From contig OX419757.1 in NCBI GenBank assembly GCA_948567375.1, positions 9,424,001-9,488,000 on the forward strand: a DNA stretch of 64,000 bases. The letters are read 5' to 3'. This stretch comes from Lunularia cruciata (taxonomy: Eukaryota > Streptophyta > Marchantiopsida > Lunulariales > Lunulariaceae). A program made the translations under genes and the position numbers. The notes under the pieces were generated by a model. The model saw nothing but the letters and a program-made list of their open reading frames with translations, ran no database searches and was not told the DNA's origin. Below are positions 33,459 to 44,023 of this stretch, one piece after another (the stretch's first letter is position 1; each line of letters starts with the position of its first letter).

Positions 33459-33883
33459 TGTAAAAGATCAAAACCGAGGAGAGAAATAAGAGAATGGAAA
33501 CTCACATTGGGACACTTGAATGAGGGAAAACTCTGAATACCTAGCATGAGCTTTGGCTTTGGTATTTATAGGTAGCATACAAGGCCCTTGAGAAGCTTCT
33601 CAAGAAGCTTCCTCAAGCCGCTTTCTTAGAGTGCAAGCCAAGTTAGCTAGGAAGCTTCTCAAGAAGCTTCCTTCTAGAAGCCGCCTTCTTGGCTTGCAAG
33701 TTAAGCTAGTTGGAAGCTTCTAGAAGCTTCCTTCTAGAAGCTACTTACTTAAGGTGCAAGCTAAGCTAACCGGGAAGCTTCCCAAGAAGCTTCCTAGATA
33801 CTTCCAGAATATTCTAGGCTACTTTGTCTTATGTGCTACTTCGTAAGCCCGACTACTTCGTCGCTAAACTCCATATTGTTACA
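33459..33883 (-). repeat. 5' LTR of chromovirus B
   Basis: On the minus strand it starts TGTAACAATATGGAG and ends GATCTTTTACA, followed by the primer site. It is paired with 22363-22797 and flanked by TCATC (33884-33888), matching the other end. Confidence 0.9.
33563..33820 (-). promoter_or_regulatory. Candidate heat-shock-type promoter in the 5' LTR of B
   Basis: GAAGCTTCTAGAAGCTTC at 33713-33730 is a perfect four-unit heat-shock element (nGAAnnTTCnnGAAnnTTC). Further GAAGCTTC pairs lie at about 33594-33790 and an AGAATATTCT pair near 33806. All are upstream, on the minus strand, of the TATAAATA box at 33563-33570. Transcription would run toward gag at lower coordinates. Confidence 0.55.
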
Positions 33884-33901
33884 TCATCCAATAAGACAAC
33901 T

Positions 33902-34430
33902 TGTAATACTATTAGCTGGACATATTATCTAGAGGTGGAAATTGGCTTGGTAATATTTGGAAGGATGTTATGTATGATGGTCTAAGTAGATCAGATAGAG
34001 GTGTCACAAAAAGAGTACTTTCACTAATAGTGCAAAGGCAAAAAACACCTTGAAAACTTTAGTGCCAATTTTGGAGGCCTAAATGGATGAATTAGACCCC
34101 AAAAGATATATGAGCCCCCCCTTTTAGTAGAGAAGGAGTTTCTTTCTCCCCTCTTGTTCATCTCATCCAAAGCTTTCTAATGATACCTTACCCATGCTAT
34201 TTTGAGCTTCTTATAGGAAGATCTGCCAAAGATTCCTTCCAATCAAACTTGTTTGACCAACCATATAGAACAAGGATCAACATGCCACCAATCCATGCAA
34301 CTAATCTATGGGTGGAGCTAGTTGACATATCACCAATCCATATATCTGATCTAAGCTTGGGCCTTCCTTTGAGTGGATCTTCTTTGCTATATAACAAAGA
34401 CAAGGTGCTCCTTTGGAGCATTGGAGGTTC
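33902..34430 (+). repeat. Family-A LTR fragment, truncated at its 3' end
   Basis: It starts TGTAATACTATTAGC and follows the short family-A LTR through CTATATAACAAAGAC and GGTGCTCCTTTGGAGC, then breaks off. It abuts the truncated RT end of element A on the right and the 18-base remnant of DMR copy 3 on the left. Confidence 0.75.
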
Positions 34431-35561
34431 CCCATGTCCACTTCTTCCCCTTGCCAAGTAGTGCCGTTACAAGCTGTGCAACCTTGGAGAAGTCCTTGAA
34501 AAATCTATGATAGAATCCCATCAACCCCAAGAAGCTCTTAAGTTGAGTTTGATCTTCTGGGGCACTCCATTTTGAATGACCTCTATTTTATTTGTCAATA
34601 CTTGAATGCCCTTTGCACTTACTCTATGCCTCAAGTAGTCTACTTTAGACTTGCCAAAATCACACTTTGAGATTTTGGCGTACAACTGATTCTGTCTTAG
34701 AATCTCGAGGACCTCTCGTAGATGTTGTTTGTGTTCGGTCATTGTGCTATTGTATACTAAGATATCATTCAAGAAGACGATAACAGACTTATCCAAGTAT
34801 GGACAAAATATATCATTCATTAGACTCATGAAAGTGGGAGGTGCGTTGGTGAGGCCAAAAGGCATCACAAGATACTCAAAGTGGCCATACCTGGTTCAAA
34901 AGGCAGTTTTGTACACATCTTCCTCTGTGATTCGGATTTGATTGTAACCGCTCTGCAAGTCCAGTTTGGTGAAGTATCTCACTCCATGGAGTTGATCAAA
35001 CAGGTCATCCATGCAAGGTAAGGGTTATTTGTTCTTCACTGTTTGTTGATTGAGACCCCGATAGTCAATACACATGCGCATTGTACCATCCTTCTTCTTC
35101 ACAAACAAGACAAGGGCCCCATATGGTGATACGCTAGGTTGGATGAACCCTTTTTGCAGCATCTCCTCAATTTGAGTCTTAAACTCCTCCAACTCATGAG
35201 GTGATAGGCGATATGGGGCCTTACAAGGAGGCGTCTTCCCCGGAAGTGTCTCAATTTTGTGATCTACTCGCCTTTTTGGTGGTAATCCTGAGGGTAGATC
35301 ATTGGGAAAGACATCTTGAAACTCATCCACCACATCCTTCAATTTCTCAGGAATTTTTCCATGGAGTTGTGCACTCTGGACTTCTCTTATTAGACCCATA
35401 AAACATCTATCGGTCTTACAGATAGTTGCCGTCTCTACAACATATAGAGGCAGTTTCTGCTTGTGTGATTTTTCTTTAACCCCAATGATTGACCATTGGT
35501 GGGTTCTCACTACTTTCTTCCTCCAATCCACCATAGGGTTGTACTGCTCCATCCATGGCAT
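34431..35561 (-). pseudogene. Reverse transcriptase of element A (partial)
   Basis: The 5' part (35025-35561) reads [37 protein letters not shown] and [16 protein letters not shown]. The second part (34521-34868), in the same frame after a break, reads MMPFGLTNAPPTFMSLMN and FLNDILVYN. The first catalytic Asp of the YxDD box is Asn (FLND), so it would be inactive. The reading continues to GFYHRFFKDFSKVA near 34480 (RT end) and stops at 34431. Confidence 0.85.
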
Positions 35562-35588
35562 GTCTAAAATTGCATCATAACGAGCTAA

Positions 35589-35933
35589 TTATATCACTCG
35601 CCACTCAATTGCTTCCTGATATTCTCCTACAAAGAAGGTTACCCGTCTAGGTAATGATTCAATCCTCTTTGTTTGCCCATTTGGGAACTCTACTTCTTCA
35701 CTTCCATCTCTCTCTAGATCCATTCCCAATCTTATTGCAACAGAGCAAGACAAGAAATTCTCTGTTGCTCCCGGATCTATTAATACTCTCACTTGATTAC
35801 CTTCTAAGATTCCATTCACAACAATCAATTGTGAGGTTGCCTTTTGGGATCTTTGCGCATTATTCTTCTTCCTTCCCTTGCTTCTCTGCTTCCTTATTGA
35901 GCCAGTAAGGCCGTGAGGTATATTTATTGGCAA
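35589..35933 (-). pseudogene. Aspartic protease of element A
   Basis: The frame reads GNQVRVLIDPGATENFLSC, a gypsy retropepsin core with DPGA in place of DSGA. A region reading AIRLGMDLERDGSEEVEFPNGQ follows. It is in the same frame as the RT downstream. Confidence 0.75.
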
Positions 35934-37029
35934 TTTTTATTTTCCAAAGTGATTTCCACCTCCTCCTCTTCAATGTGCCTCTCCATGTTGTTCAAAGATT
36001 GCTTGTATGAAGGCCGAGGGCCTCTAGGGAAACGAGTGCGACAACTGGTAGATATGTGCCCAATACGGCCACAATTGTAACAATGTGTTGTTCTCCTCGA
36101 GTCCCTTCTCCTCGTGGGACTCCATCTCTTTATTCTTCTACCCGTTCCCGCTCCCCTTGAAGCAGTCGTGCTCCTCGATCTTGGAATCAAAGGTAACCCA
36201 ATTCCATCGGTATTGGTCCACCTATATGTGGCATTTCTGCCCGATAATGTTGAGGTGGAGCTACTCCTTCACCTCCACCTAATGCTCCTGCTACTCTCTG
36301 TGCACAAGTAATGGCTTCAAATACCGTGCGAGGATTTTGCACCATGACTTCTTGGCAAATCCGCTCTTTCAACCCTCGTTTGAAATTGTCAAGAGCCTCT
36401 TCTGGATTCATGTTGGTAATTGCAACTTGTAGATCCAAAAATGCCTCCACATACTCTTGTATGCTATTCTTTTGTCTCAATCCCCATAGTCGGGTTCGAG
36501 CCATATGCACAGAATCCATTGATTGGAAATTCTTCAGTAGTCCTTCTTGCATTGCTGTCCATGTGAGCTCCCTTCTCTTTGCCAGCATGGATTGTCCCCA
36601 AGAATCATACCATGTGAGGGCTTTATCGGTCAAGTACCCACATGCAAACACGGCTACAGCATGCTCTGTGATCTCTATTGAGAACAATTGGAAATATCGA
36701 TTCATTCTTGAGATCCAATTTTCCACTACTCCCATCAAACGCTGCTCCTTGTAAGGCTCGATGTTGCAGGTCTTCTTCATCCGGAGTAGCAATGTGGCTT
36801 CATCGTTGATAGGGTTTGTAGGCACGGGTGCCTCTCCAAGTACTTCAGTTGCAAGTATTGGGTTTTGAGACCGCTCTTCTTCTTGCATGGATTGATCGTT
36901 CCTGAGGATCTGCACTTGACTTTGTAATGTCTCCATGGTCATCTTAATCTCTTGAAATTCATTCAACATCCCTTGCATTCCTTGCACCAGCTCTTGCAAT
37001 TGCAGATCCATGGTTCCTACAACACTCAA
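35924..37029 (-). pseudogene. Gag and zinc knuckle of element A
   Basis: The gag frame (36187-37029, 280 codons) starts MSVVGTMDLQLQELVQGMQG. It carries capsid homology with NWISRMNRYFQL, GYLTDKALTWYDSW, SVHMARTRLWGLRQKNS and ALDNFKRGLKERI. A frame change near 36187 leads into the basic nucleocapsid part (35924-36190) with a perfect CYNCGRIGHISTSC knuckle. Gag is otherwise open over its full length, unusually well preserved for this window. Confidence 0.85.
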
Positions 37030-37044
37030 TTGCTAATGTCTACT

Positions 37045-37474
37045 TCAATACAGAGTCAATATAATCACTCTGGAAGGTGCACAAACTATTGGAATTACCA
37101 TTGGGACCTTAGAAGCTATCACTCGTTGATAATACTCCTCACCAAAATTCCTAACCACAAAATCTCTAAACATCACTTTTGGCCTCACTACATAACGGGT
37201 TTCTACTTGAGTGTTGAAAGGGAGAGGATTTGGGACATTCATATCCATATTATCATAATAGAATGTAGATTGTCAAATCCCACTCTCTGTCATATATCAC
37301 CACAGGTAGAATCACCGGGTTTGGTGAGTTCATCACTCTATCCATGAATTCTGCACCAAAGTGAGAAACTAACGATACCCTCATCTGCTCACGCTGGATG
37401 TACATAACCTTGATGTGGAATGGGTTTGAGAATGGAAAGCTAAGTGTGGGAAATTGGCCTCTTGGCGTATCCAT
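37045..37474 (-). pseudogene. Pre-gag leader ORF of element A
   Basis: Two overlapping pieces (37253-37474 and 37045-37248) lie in different frames because of one extra base. Together they form an ORF of about 140 codons: MDTPRGQ, YIQREQ, ILPVVIYDRE, NPLPFNTQVETRYVV, RDFVVRNFGEEYYQRV. It lies between primer site and gag and is conserved with element F (17165-17590). The product is unrecognised. Confidence 0.5.
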
Positions 37475-37601
37475 CCCATCTGCTCTCTAAAGTCCTTCCT
37501 AAGTCTAGCAACTACTCTATGTTTTCCACCTCAAATTACTCAATTTCAGTAGTTCGTGCTATTCCAAGAGGGGTGATCCACTCTCTTGGACTAAAACAAT
37601 C

Positions 37602-37613
37602 GCTCTGATACCA
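37602..37613 (-). promoter_or_regulatory. Primer binding site of element A
   Basis: Minus-strand TGGTATCAGAGC, one base after the LTR end. Confidence 0.85.
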
Positions 37614-37614
37614 T

Positions 37615-38354
37615 TGTAATATGCCAAGGACAAGAGAATAGAGAAAACACAGATTGCACACTCAAACATTCAATGCCACAAGGAAACACATTCTCTTTAT
37701 TATATAGACAAAGAGGATCTCCTCCAAGGAAGCTCCACCATAGGATGAGGGACACAGATAGGTGACATGTCAGCAAGCTCCACCCTTGGATTACTTACTT
37801 GGATGGGTGACATGTCTGGTCTAGGTCATATCTGGTTGGTCAAACAAGCTTTGACCGGAGGGAATCTTTTAGGGAATCTTCTTGTAGGAATCTCAAAATC
37901 ACATGAGTAAGGTACCATTGGAAAGCTCTTGATGAGACAAAGCAAGGAGGAAGGAAGGCCAGCCTTTCTTGCATTGGGGAGGGGGTGGAATCTGCACATT
38001 TTTGAGGCCTAATTCATCCATTTAGGCCTCCAAAATTGCCTTCAAAGATTTCAGGCATATTTTGGTTCCTACTGTAATAGTAGAAGTCCCCTTTTGGTGA
38101 TACTTCTTTCTGATCTGTTTCATCATGTGTAACATCCTTCCAGATATTACCAAACCAATTCTCACATTTAAATCTTATGTCTAGCTATTGGTTCTAAGGT
38201 TCTCAAGTCTATTTTGGTTTCTACCCTATTAGTAGAAGTACTCTTTTGGTGATACTTCTATCTTATCTATTTTGACCATCATGTATAACATCATTCTAGA
38301 TGTTACCAAACCAAATTTCACATCTAGATCATATGGCTAGCTCTTGGTATTACA
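37615..38354 (-). repeat. 5' LTR of element A (family A, long form)
   Basis: On the minus strand the 740-bp LTR starts TGTAATACCAAGAGC and ends GGCATATTACA. Its first ~300 bases contain two tandem copies of a ~150-bp unit, each with a GGATGTTAC-like word and a CTAGCCAT or CTAGACAT start. A TATA-like CTATATAATA lies near 37700. Confidence 0.85.
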
Positions 38355-38520
38355 CCCTCCTTATACATCTTCTCTTTCTTGGTGCAATTTCTTTCCAAGC
38401 CAAAGATAATTGGTATAAAACCTTCTTCCATCCTTGGCAAATTGCTAGCTCCTAACTTTCTACAAAACCTAATAAAAAAAAGTAAAATGGTGGACTTTGC
38501 AAAAAGGTGAGGCATCAAAT
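38355..38520 (+). repeat. End of the 5' LTR of N-family element J
   Basis: The segment with CCAAGCCAAAGATAATTGG, CCTTCTTCCATCCTT and GCAAAAAGGTGAGGCATCA matches 54780-54997 upstream of copy I. It precedes the J coding relic, as a 5' LTR end would. Its front part is displaced by element A. Confidence 0.5.
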
Positions 38521-38559
38521 ATGTCCTCCTCAAATGTGAGTGTCTATACAGTCATTGGG

Positions 38560-40700
38560 TTTGCTTTCCTTCCTTGAATTTCAATTGTAATATTTGTGAA
38601 CATGCTGCTCCTTGGGTTCCTAGGAATCCTCTTAAATTTAAGATCCAAACTATCAATCCATGGGAAAGGGCTGTCCAAAGAGTGACATTACAAAGGTTGA
38701 GAGTGAGCTTTCTTTGTAAAATTGGGAGTATAATTTGTTTGTTAGGCTCTAGAGCTTCATGGTATAAAGAGAGTAGTACCAAGAGGGTTGAGAGAAAATG
38801 TGAGAGAATTGATACCCTTCAATTGGAGAAAGATAATAGGGAGAGAACCTAGAGTGGGAAGAAGGTATACTTTCAAGTCTTGGTTCAACTTGAATAGCAA
38901 TGCAAGAAAGGATTGATAAGGCTTTTGCCCATGATAGGCATCTTTGCCAATGAGAGGCTAGTGGCTAAATACAAGAACCTTGCTCAATGAGAGATTTTTT
39001 GGCGCTGTAATGAAGATATTTAAGCCCAAAGCATTACCTATCTCATGAAATTGAAGGTTGCCTTCTTTGAGCACTTTTTTTGGAAGGACCAATCAATTGG
39101 GGGTAAATCCTACACATTTATATGCAAAAGAGTACAATACATTTGATGGGCCAAAACCACACTACTTGATGCACTTAGAAGAAGGCAAAGAGAATCCAAG
39201 TTATCAGGGAGTAAGATGAAGATGAAGATGCTCAACCTAAAGAAGAGGAAGAAAGAACTTTGAAAGTGCATTAAATGGATTTTGACCAAGAAGGAGCAAC
39301 ATTGGAGGAACTAGTAGGAGAAGAAGATACCCAAAGCCAAGAAGGAGACATACTTGGTGAAGTTGATATACGGTGCATCAACAACATGCTCACTCCTAAG
39401 TATCTTTTCATGAAAGAACCCCAAAAGGTTCCTATTCAAGAATTGGGAAATATAAGTGACTTTGAGGAAGAAAACAAAAATATTTTAAAGAATGTCATTG
39501 TACCATTGCAAGTACCTAAAGAAGAAGATATCTCCCAACCCATCAAGGTAGGAAGGAAATTGACCAAGGAGACAAAATGTTTGGTTATTTAGGAAATGCC
39601 TAGAGTGAGGTATACCAATGATAGTTTGCTACCTTTGATGATGGTATTGGATACTCACTATCTAACATACAAGAAGAAATATCCATAGCTATTAGGCTAC
39701 TTGAATATGGTGACCAAGATGCATGCTCAATTGGAGTAGCACAAGGCCAAAATACTTACTTAAAGAGCGAGTACTTTATCTTCAAGAAGAACAAAAGAAG
39801 CAATATGTAGAGTTGATTTCTTTGTAGGAATAGTTAGATAATTTGAAGATTGCTCTTAGAGAGTAGGAAAGGAACAAATGGTTGAAGAAAAATCCTATCA
39901 AGGAACTGGAGGAAGACTTGATCATGATATGAAGTTTTTTGTAAGAACATGAAGATGAGAACCATTTGGTGAAGAGACTCTTTAGAAGATAAAAGTGGAT
40001 CTTTGGAAGTTGGCAACCAAAGGCAAAATTCAAGGCAAAATTCAAATCAGATCTTGCAATTCAAAGTGCAAGTGATGCAATTGGTGGCTGACCAAGTATT
40101 GACAGCCATTCAAAAGGCAAACTATGAAGACTCAGCCATCACCTATTGGAAGGAGATGCATCTTTGCATCATCGAGTATCAAGACATGGTGAAGACTCAA
40201 CAAGATAAGATTACAAGAGGTGCAACAAGAGCTCATCACTACAAAAAAAATTTTGAACAAGGAGAAGCACAAAAAACTCCATTTCTTGGTGGCATCTCCT
40301 ACTTCTACACCAACCAAGGCTCTTCAAGATGGTAAAGTGATAGTGCAATTGCATGTGAAGAGGTCAAGGGAGGAACAACACTAGAGCACAAGAAGACCAT
40401 GGATGAGTTAATGGTGGAGTTTGTGGAGATCACCACTATTGTGGATGAGATACATGAGCTCAAACTTGCATATCAGAAACTCATAGAGCCACTTTAAGAC
40501 CATACATTGGAGCAAGATTGCCTTAGGCCTTAGACTAGAATTATAGAGGAAGTTTATAGAGTTGAGTGAGAGCTTGAAGATGACTTAAGTATCAGTTAAA
40601 GCTTGGTTTGACATTGTAGTGGAGGCTTTAGAGTTAAAAAGAGAAGTTCAAGGAAACATTGGAGTCATTAGAACTGGTTGTGGAGGTAGTGGTGCTACAT
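38560..40700 (+). pseudogene. N-family ORF relic, copy J
   Basis: The conserved block is at 39005-39080, in two frames: AVMKIFKPK then ITYLMKLKVAFFEHFF. It aligns with copy D MMAMFKPK-TTYMN-AVFFHQMF. Upstream (38574-38852) is a basic 92-codon frame. Downstream are an acidic stretch (39275-39592: EELVGEEDTQSQEGD) and Lys/Glu-rich broken frames to about 40700, paralleling D. Frameshifts and stops are numerous. Confidence 0.5.
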
Positions 40701-40729
40701 AATATTCCCACCATGCCTTCTTTGTACCC

Positions 40730-41078
40730 TCCTTAAGTTGCACTAGTAGTGGGTATGATTGATTATTAGGTGGTGATTGTGTTTTAGTTCTTGTTTTAGT
40801 TCTTAGTTTTGAGTGTCTACATCTATTTAAGTGCAACATTCAAAGTGTTATAGTGTTCACTAAAAGTTGGTGATTAAAGTGAAAGAGCTTCTCTATTTTT
40901 CTTCACTTTTCTTAAACTCTCTAATGAAATTTTCTTGATTCATGTGTGCAATTTGGTGAAGATCAATAAGCATCGTGGGATGCTTGGTGTGTGTGATCAC
41001 TAGCTTTAGTAAGATTGTTTGATACTATGCCTTGATGGCCTTGAGTTATTGCATTGTAAGTAACCAAAGTGTGAAGAT
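40730..41078 (+). repeat. First part of the 3' LTR of element J
   Basis: TATTTAAGTG near 40826, followed by a GTTATAGTGTTCAC word, matches the LTR of element D (TATTTAAGTG...GTTATTCAATATTCAC). The LTR is interrupted by DMR copy 2 at 41079 and resumes at about 50954. Confidence 0.4.
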
Positions 41079-42473
41079 TGTCACGCCATTTGTAGTTCCG
41101 CATCTAGATGCTCGGACACTGGAGTTCCAGTGATGGTAGTTAGAGTTATTCTAGTAGTTTCTTAGGGACTACTTTCCGACGGTTAGATTTTGTGTTTGGG
41201 GTACTGACTTCACGGTGGGGCCCACCGTCACTTTGCACCGTTTGCACCATCGAGTGTGCCGTCAGCAGGACCGTTAGGGTTTCAGGGCTAGCTCGAGTCC
41301 AGGGGGTATAGTTTTGAAGTGAGCTCCAAAGAGCTCACTTCTCTGATGTTGAGCCTTCGAGTTCCTGGCTATGGTGGACAAAGGCCGGCGAGCGTCACCT
41401 GGATTCTCTATGCTTGAGTGGGTGTGGCTTGACTGTAATCAGTGCCCAATTGTTGGCAGTTTATAGAGTGACAGATCAAGTACTGATCTGAGTTGAGTTG
41501 AGTTGAGAATGTTAAGCAATCTGATTACATCAGAGAAGTGAAGTCAGGGGGAAATCGGATGTAGGAACGTTGAGTGTTGGTGGTATCTCCAAGCTCGGTG
41601 GATCGTGGTAGCTCGATTCAGGTTCTGTGTTTCCCTAGTGTGCAGAAGCTCGTGTAGTTGATGCAAATTTGGCAGTTAGGCGGACGGTGTGCGGAAGCGC
41701 TGGCCAAATTTCGAGCAAAGAAGGAGCAATTTTCGAGCAGTGTTGTGATTTTGAGCTCAGGAGGTGAAGGCATGACCAATTTGCTGCGAGTTGGGCTCAG
41801 AAAGTGAAATTGAAGGTGGAGTTGGAAAGCTCTTCTCATGAAATTGTGATTTGGAAAAACCCGTTTTGTCAATTTGGCTCGAGTGGAAAGTTAGCGGGGG
41901 ATTTGGCAGACATCCATCTTTAGGGTTTACGTCAGATTTTACGTCAGATTTACGTCAGATTTTTGGGCCAAAATTGGAGGAGTTTCGCTGTTTGGCCAGA
42001 TTTGGAAAAGTTTTGCTAGTTTGGAGGAGTTTTGCAGATTTGAAGAAGTTTCGCCAATTTTGGAGGAGGTTCGAAGTGGCAACAAGAAAGGCCTCATTTG
42101 GCGTTTAGAGGCTTCGAGGCATAGGGCTGTGGGCTATGAGAGGCTACGAAGGCCTAGAAGGGCCAGAAGGGCCAGCAAGCCAGCTTGCTGGCGTGAGGCT
42201 AGCTAGTTTAGTGTAGATCTTGGTCATTGGTTGGCAAAATCTGCCTTTCTTGCTAGATTGTGCGCAACAGGGTTTGACCCCTAGATCTCTTGTTCCTAGA
42301 CTGGTGCCCTAGCCAACTGGTCCACCCTCACTTGTTGTCATAGTGACTGTGCCACTATTATCTAGACACATGTAGCTTTGGCTAGTAGAGGCAGTTTGAT
42401 CCCATTCTTGGTGATCCTGGTAGCTTAGGACTTAGATACGAACTACTCTTATGTCAAATGCCAAATGGTGGTA
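41079..42473 (+). repeat. 5' terminal region of DMR copy 2 (LTR or LTR plus leader)
   Basis: It starts TGTCACGCC. The first ~540 bases recur at the 3' ends of both copies, and the rest runs without a gene to the candidate primer site at 42476. If that primer site is right, the LTR is ~1.4 kb and both 3' LTRs are truncated. Perfect inverted repeats lie at 41212-41228 and 41317-41340. The part from 41850 also occurs at 23640 in copy 1. Confidence 0.6.
42266..42330 (-). other. tRNA-like segment, antisense, in DMR copy 2
   Basis: Minus-strand GTGGACCAGTTGGCTAGG (A-box-like) and GGGGTCAAACCC (B-box-like) are spaced about as in a tRNA. The segment is conserved with copy 1. Confidence 0.35.
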
Positions 42474-42475
42474 GA

Positions 42476-42490
42476 GTCAGTCCCCGGTTG
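42476..42490 (+). promoter_or_regulatory. Candidate primer binding site of DMR copy 2
   Basis: TGGTGGTAGAGTCAG, similar to TGGTATCAGAGCCAG, at the same position as in copy 1. Confidence 0.45.
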
Positions 42491-42790
42491 TGTTATGAGA
42501 TGGAGGGTTTTCGTTTAGATTTCTTGTGATTGGATCCCCTCCATTCTCTGCTTGCTGTTTGTGCACCATGTTTGTGTGAGGTGCCCTGACTTTTGAGCGT
42601 TGGTGCTCTGGTGTGCTCTCGGTGGTGAAGCTGGAGTGATGACCAGTCAGACTACCTTTGTTTCTCTCCGGTGAGGCAGGAAGTGATGACCTGCAGACCG
42701 TGAGAGTGCGTGTTATGATGGCAGGTTACAGGTTGCCTTTCCCCTAGTGTAGTTATCTCGGTTAGAGTTACATTAGTGGGTGGTGTCTAG

Positions 42791-43915
42791 TTGGTGTTGG
42801 CACGCGGTGGTATTGGCACTTGGTGGGATACTTGCGGTTGCGACTTGCGGTTGCAGTTGGTGGTTCGGGTTTGCTGTTGCAGTTACGTGGTCACAACGGA
42901 GTTCTTTGGAGATTCCAGAGGAGTTAGCCCTGCAGTACGTAGTGGGTTTACTCGGAGTGGTGCTCGGTATCAGCTTGTATCTCAGGTCCCAGTGAGGGAG
43001 GAGATTGACTCTGAGTTGGAGTTCGACACAGGAGCTGATTCAGTTGAGAGTGCACTTGGTGTGTCCGCACCGTTGTTGTGGGACATGAACGAGATTTATG
43101 GGACCTCCAAAGGCCCTAGGCGTTACTCTGGTACAATGGGTACCATTGAGTTGGATGACTTCATCCAGGAGTTTGATAGTTGGTGTGATCTGCAGCAGAT
43201 GCGGAACCCGACTTTGTTCACACCCTTCATGGCATGGAAGGGGTTGTTTCAGCACTTGGAGGGTTCACCGATGGACGACTACCATGAGTTCAGGAGAGCT
43301 CATTTGGAGGAGATTGAGTTATGGAGACAATATTGGTCTCCACACTATGTCTCCATCACTTCAGGCTCGGTGGCCAGGAGTAGATCGGCTGTACCCACGA
43401 GTTCTAGCTCGAGTAGTGTTGGTGGAGCTAGTGGAGGTGCACTAGCTGGAGATAGTGCTACTACGAGTGGAGGTACCGCTGCAGGAGGTGGTGTGGTACC
43501 AGGGTTTAACCCCATGGTTGAGTTCTTCCTATGTTTGAGGCAGAACTACCAGGGAGTGCGGACTGACAAGCTGAGGAGCTTGCAGGAGTTCCAGCGAAAG
43601 GCTGGAGAGAGCCTACGCGAGGCATATACTCGCATGAGGCGGCTGATCAGTTTCACTCAGGGAGTTACTGAGGCCCAGGCAGTCCAGTTTTGGTATGGGA
43701 TACTGGACAAGGAGTTGCGACGTAGAGTTCGTGATGCTACGTTGTTGCAGGCTACTTCGCCCACTTTGGCAGTAGTCTTTGGTTTGGTTGAGCGTATTGA
43801 GCTCAACATGGTGGAGGAGAGAGTGGTGACAGCTGGATTTGGTAGAGAGACCTCATCCACGGTTGTGACTTGTTCTAGAGTGCAGCAGAGTGCACCACGC
43901 CCAGTTGGTTTTTGA
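42791..43915 (+). CDS. Gag (capsid) of DMR copy 2
   Basis: This 374-codon open frame has capsid homology from about residue 95: YSGTMGTIELDDFIQEFDSW, MAWKGLFQHLEG, ELWRQYWSPHYVS. A Ser/Gly-rich linker (residues ~195-235) follows, then FLCLRQNYQGVR, FQRKAGESLREAYTRM, AQAVQFWYGILDKELR and FGLVERIELN. It ends at TGA where copy 1 has CAA, so the ancestral frame ran on into the zinc knuckles. The first Met is in a poorly conserved leader, and copy 1 has an ATG at the equivalent of 42992, so the true start is unsettled. Confidence 0.75.
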   Translation: MVLARGGIGTWWDTCGCDLRLQLVVRVCCCSYVVTTEFFGDSRGVSPAVRSGFTRSGARYQLVSQVPVREEIDSELEFDTGADSVESALGVSAPLLWDMNEIYGTSKGPRRYSGTMGTIELDDFIQEFDSWCDLQQMRNPTLFTPFMAWKGLFQHLEGSPMDDYHEFRRAHLEEIELWRQYWSPHYVSITSGSVARSRSAVPTSSSSSSVGGASGGALAGDSATTSGGTAAGGGVVPGFNPMVEFFLCLRQNYQGVRTDKLRSLQEFQRKAGESLREAYTRMRRLISFTQGVTEAQAVQFWYGILDKELRRRVRDATLLQATSPTLAVVFGLVERIELNMVEERVVTAGFGRETSSTVVTCSRVQQSAPRPVGF

Positions 43916-44023
43916 GGACAGGGTGGACAGCCCAGATCCTATGGAGCGAGTGGAGGGCCTAGTGGAGTTAGACCCTTACCCTCATTTTTGGGTCAGCAGC
44001 AGCCAGTGAGTGGTGGTGTTGCT

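Larger units (their letters stand above)
22363..33883 (-). mobile_element. Chromovirus B (Ty3/gypsy), split by nested insertions and lacking most of pol
   Basis: The element is bounded by two ~430-bp LTRs (22363-22797 and 33459-33883) and a perfect TCATC duplication (22358-22362 and 33884-33888). A primer site adjoins the 5' LTR, gag fragments lie at 32240-33204, and the last codons of a chromodomain plus a polypurine tract adjoin the 3' LTR. Protease, RT, RNase H and most of integrase are missing. In their place lie a family-C LTR (22960-23639) and DMR copy 1 (23640-32238). Two LTRs with intact target repeats show that B was once a complete insertion, so the pol loss came later. Confidence 0.85.
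34431..38354 (-). mobile_element. Ty3/gypsy element A, 3' truncated
   Basis: On the minus strand: 5' LTR (37615-38354), primer site, leader ORF, gag, zinc knuckle, protease, and RT up to the RT/RNase H connection. RNase H, integrase and the 3' LTR are lost at the junction with the LTR fragment at 34430. Gag, knuckle and protease/RT now lie in three different frames. The element sits inside the 5' LTR region of N-family element J. Confidence 0.85.
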
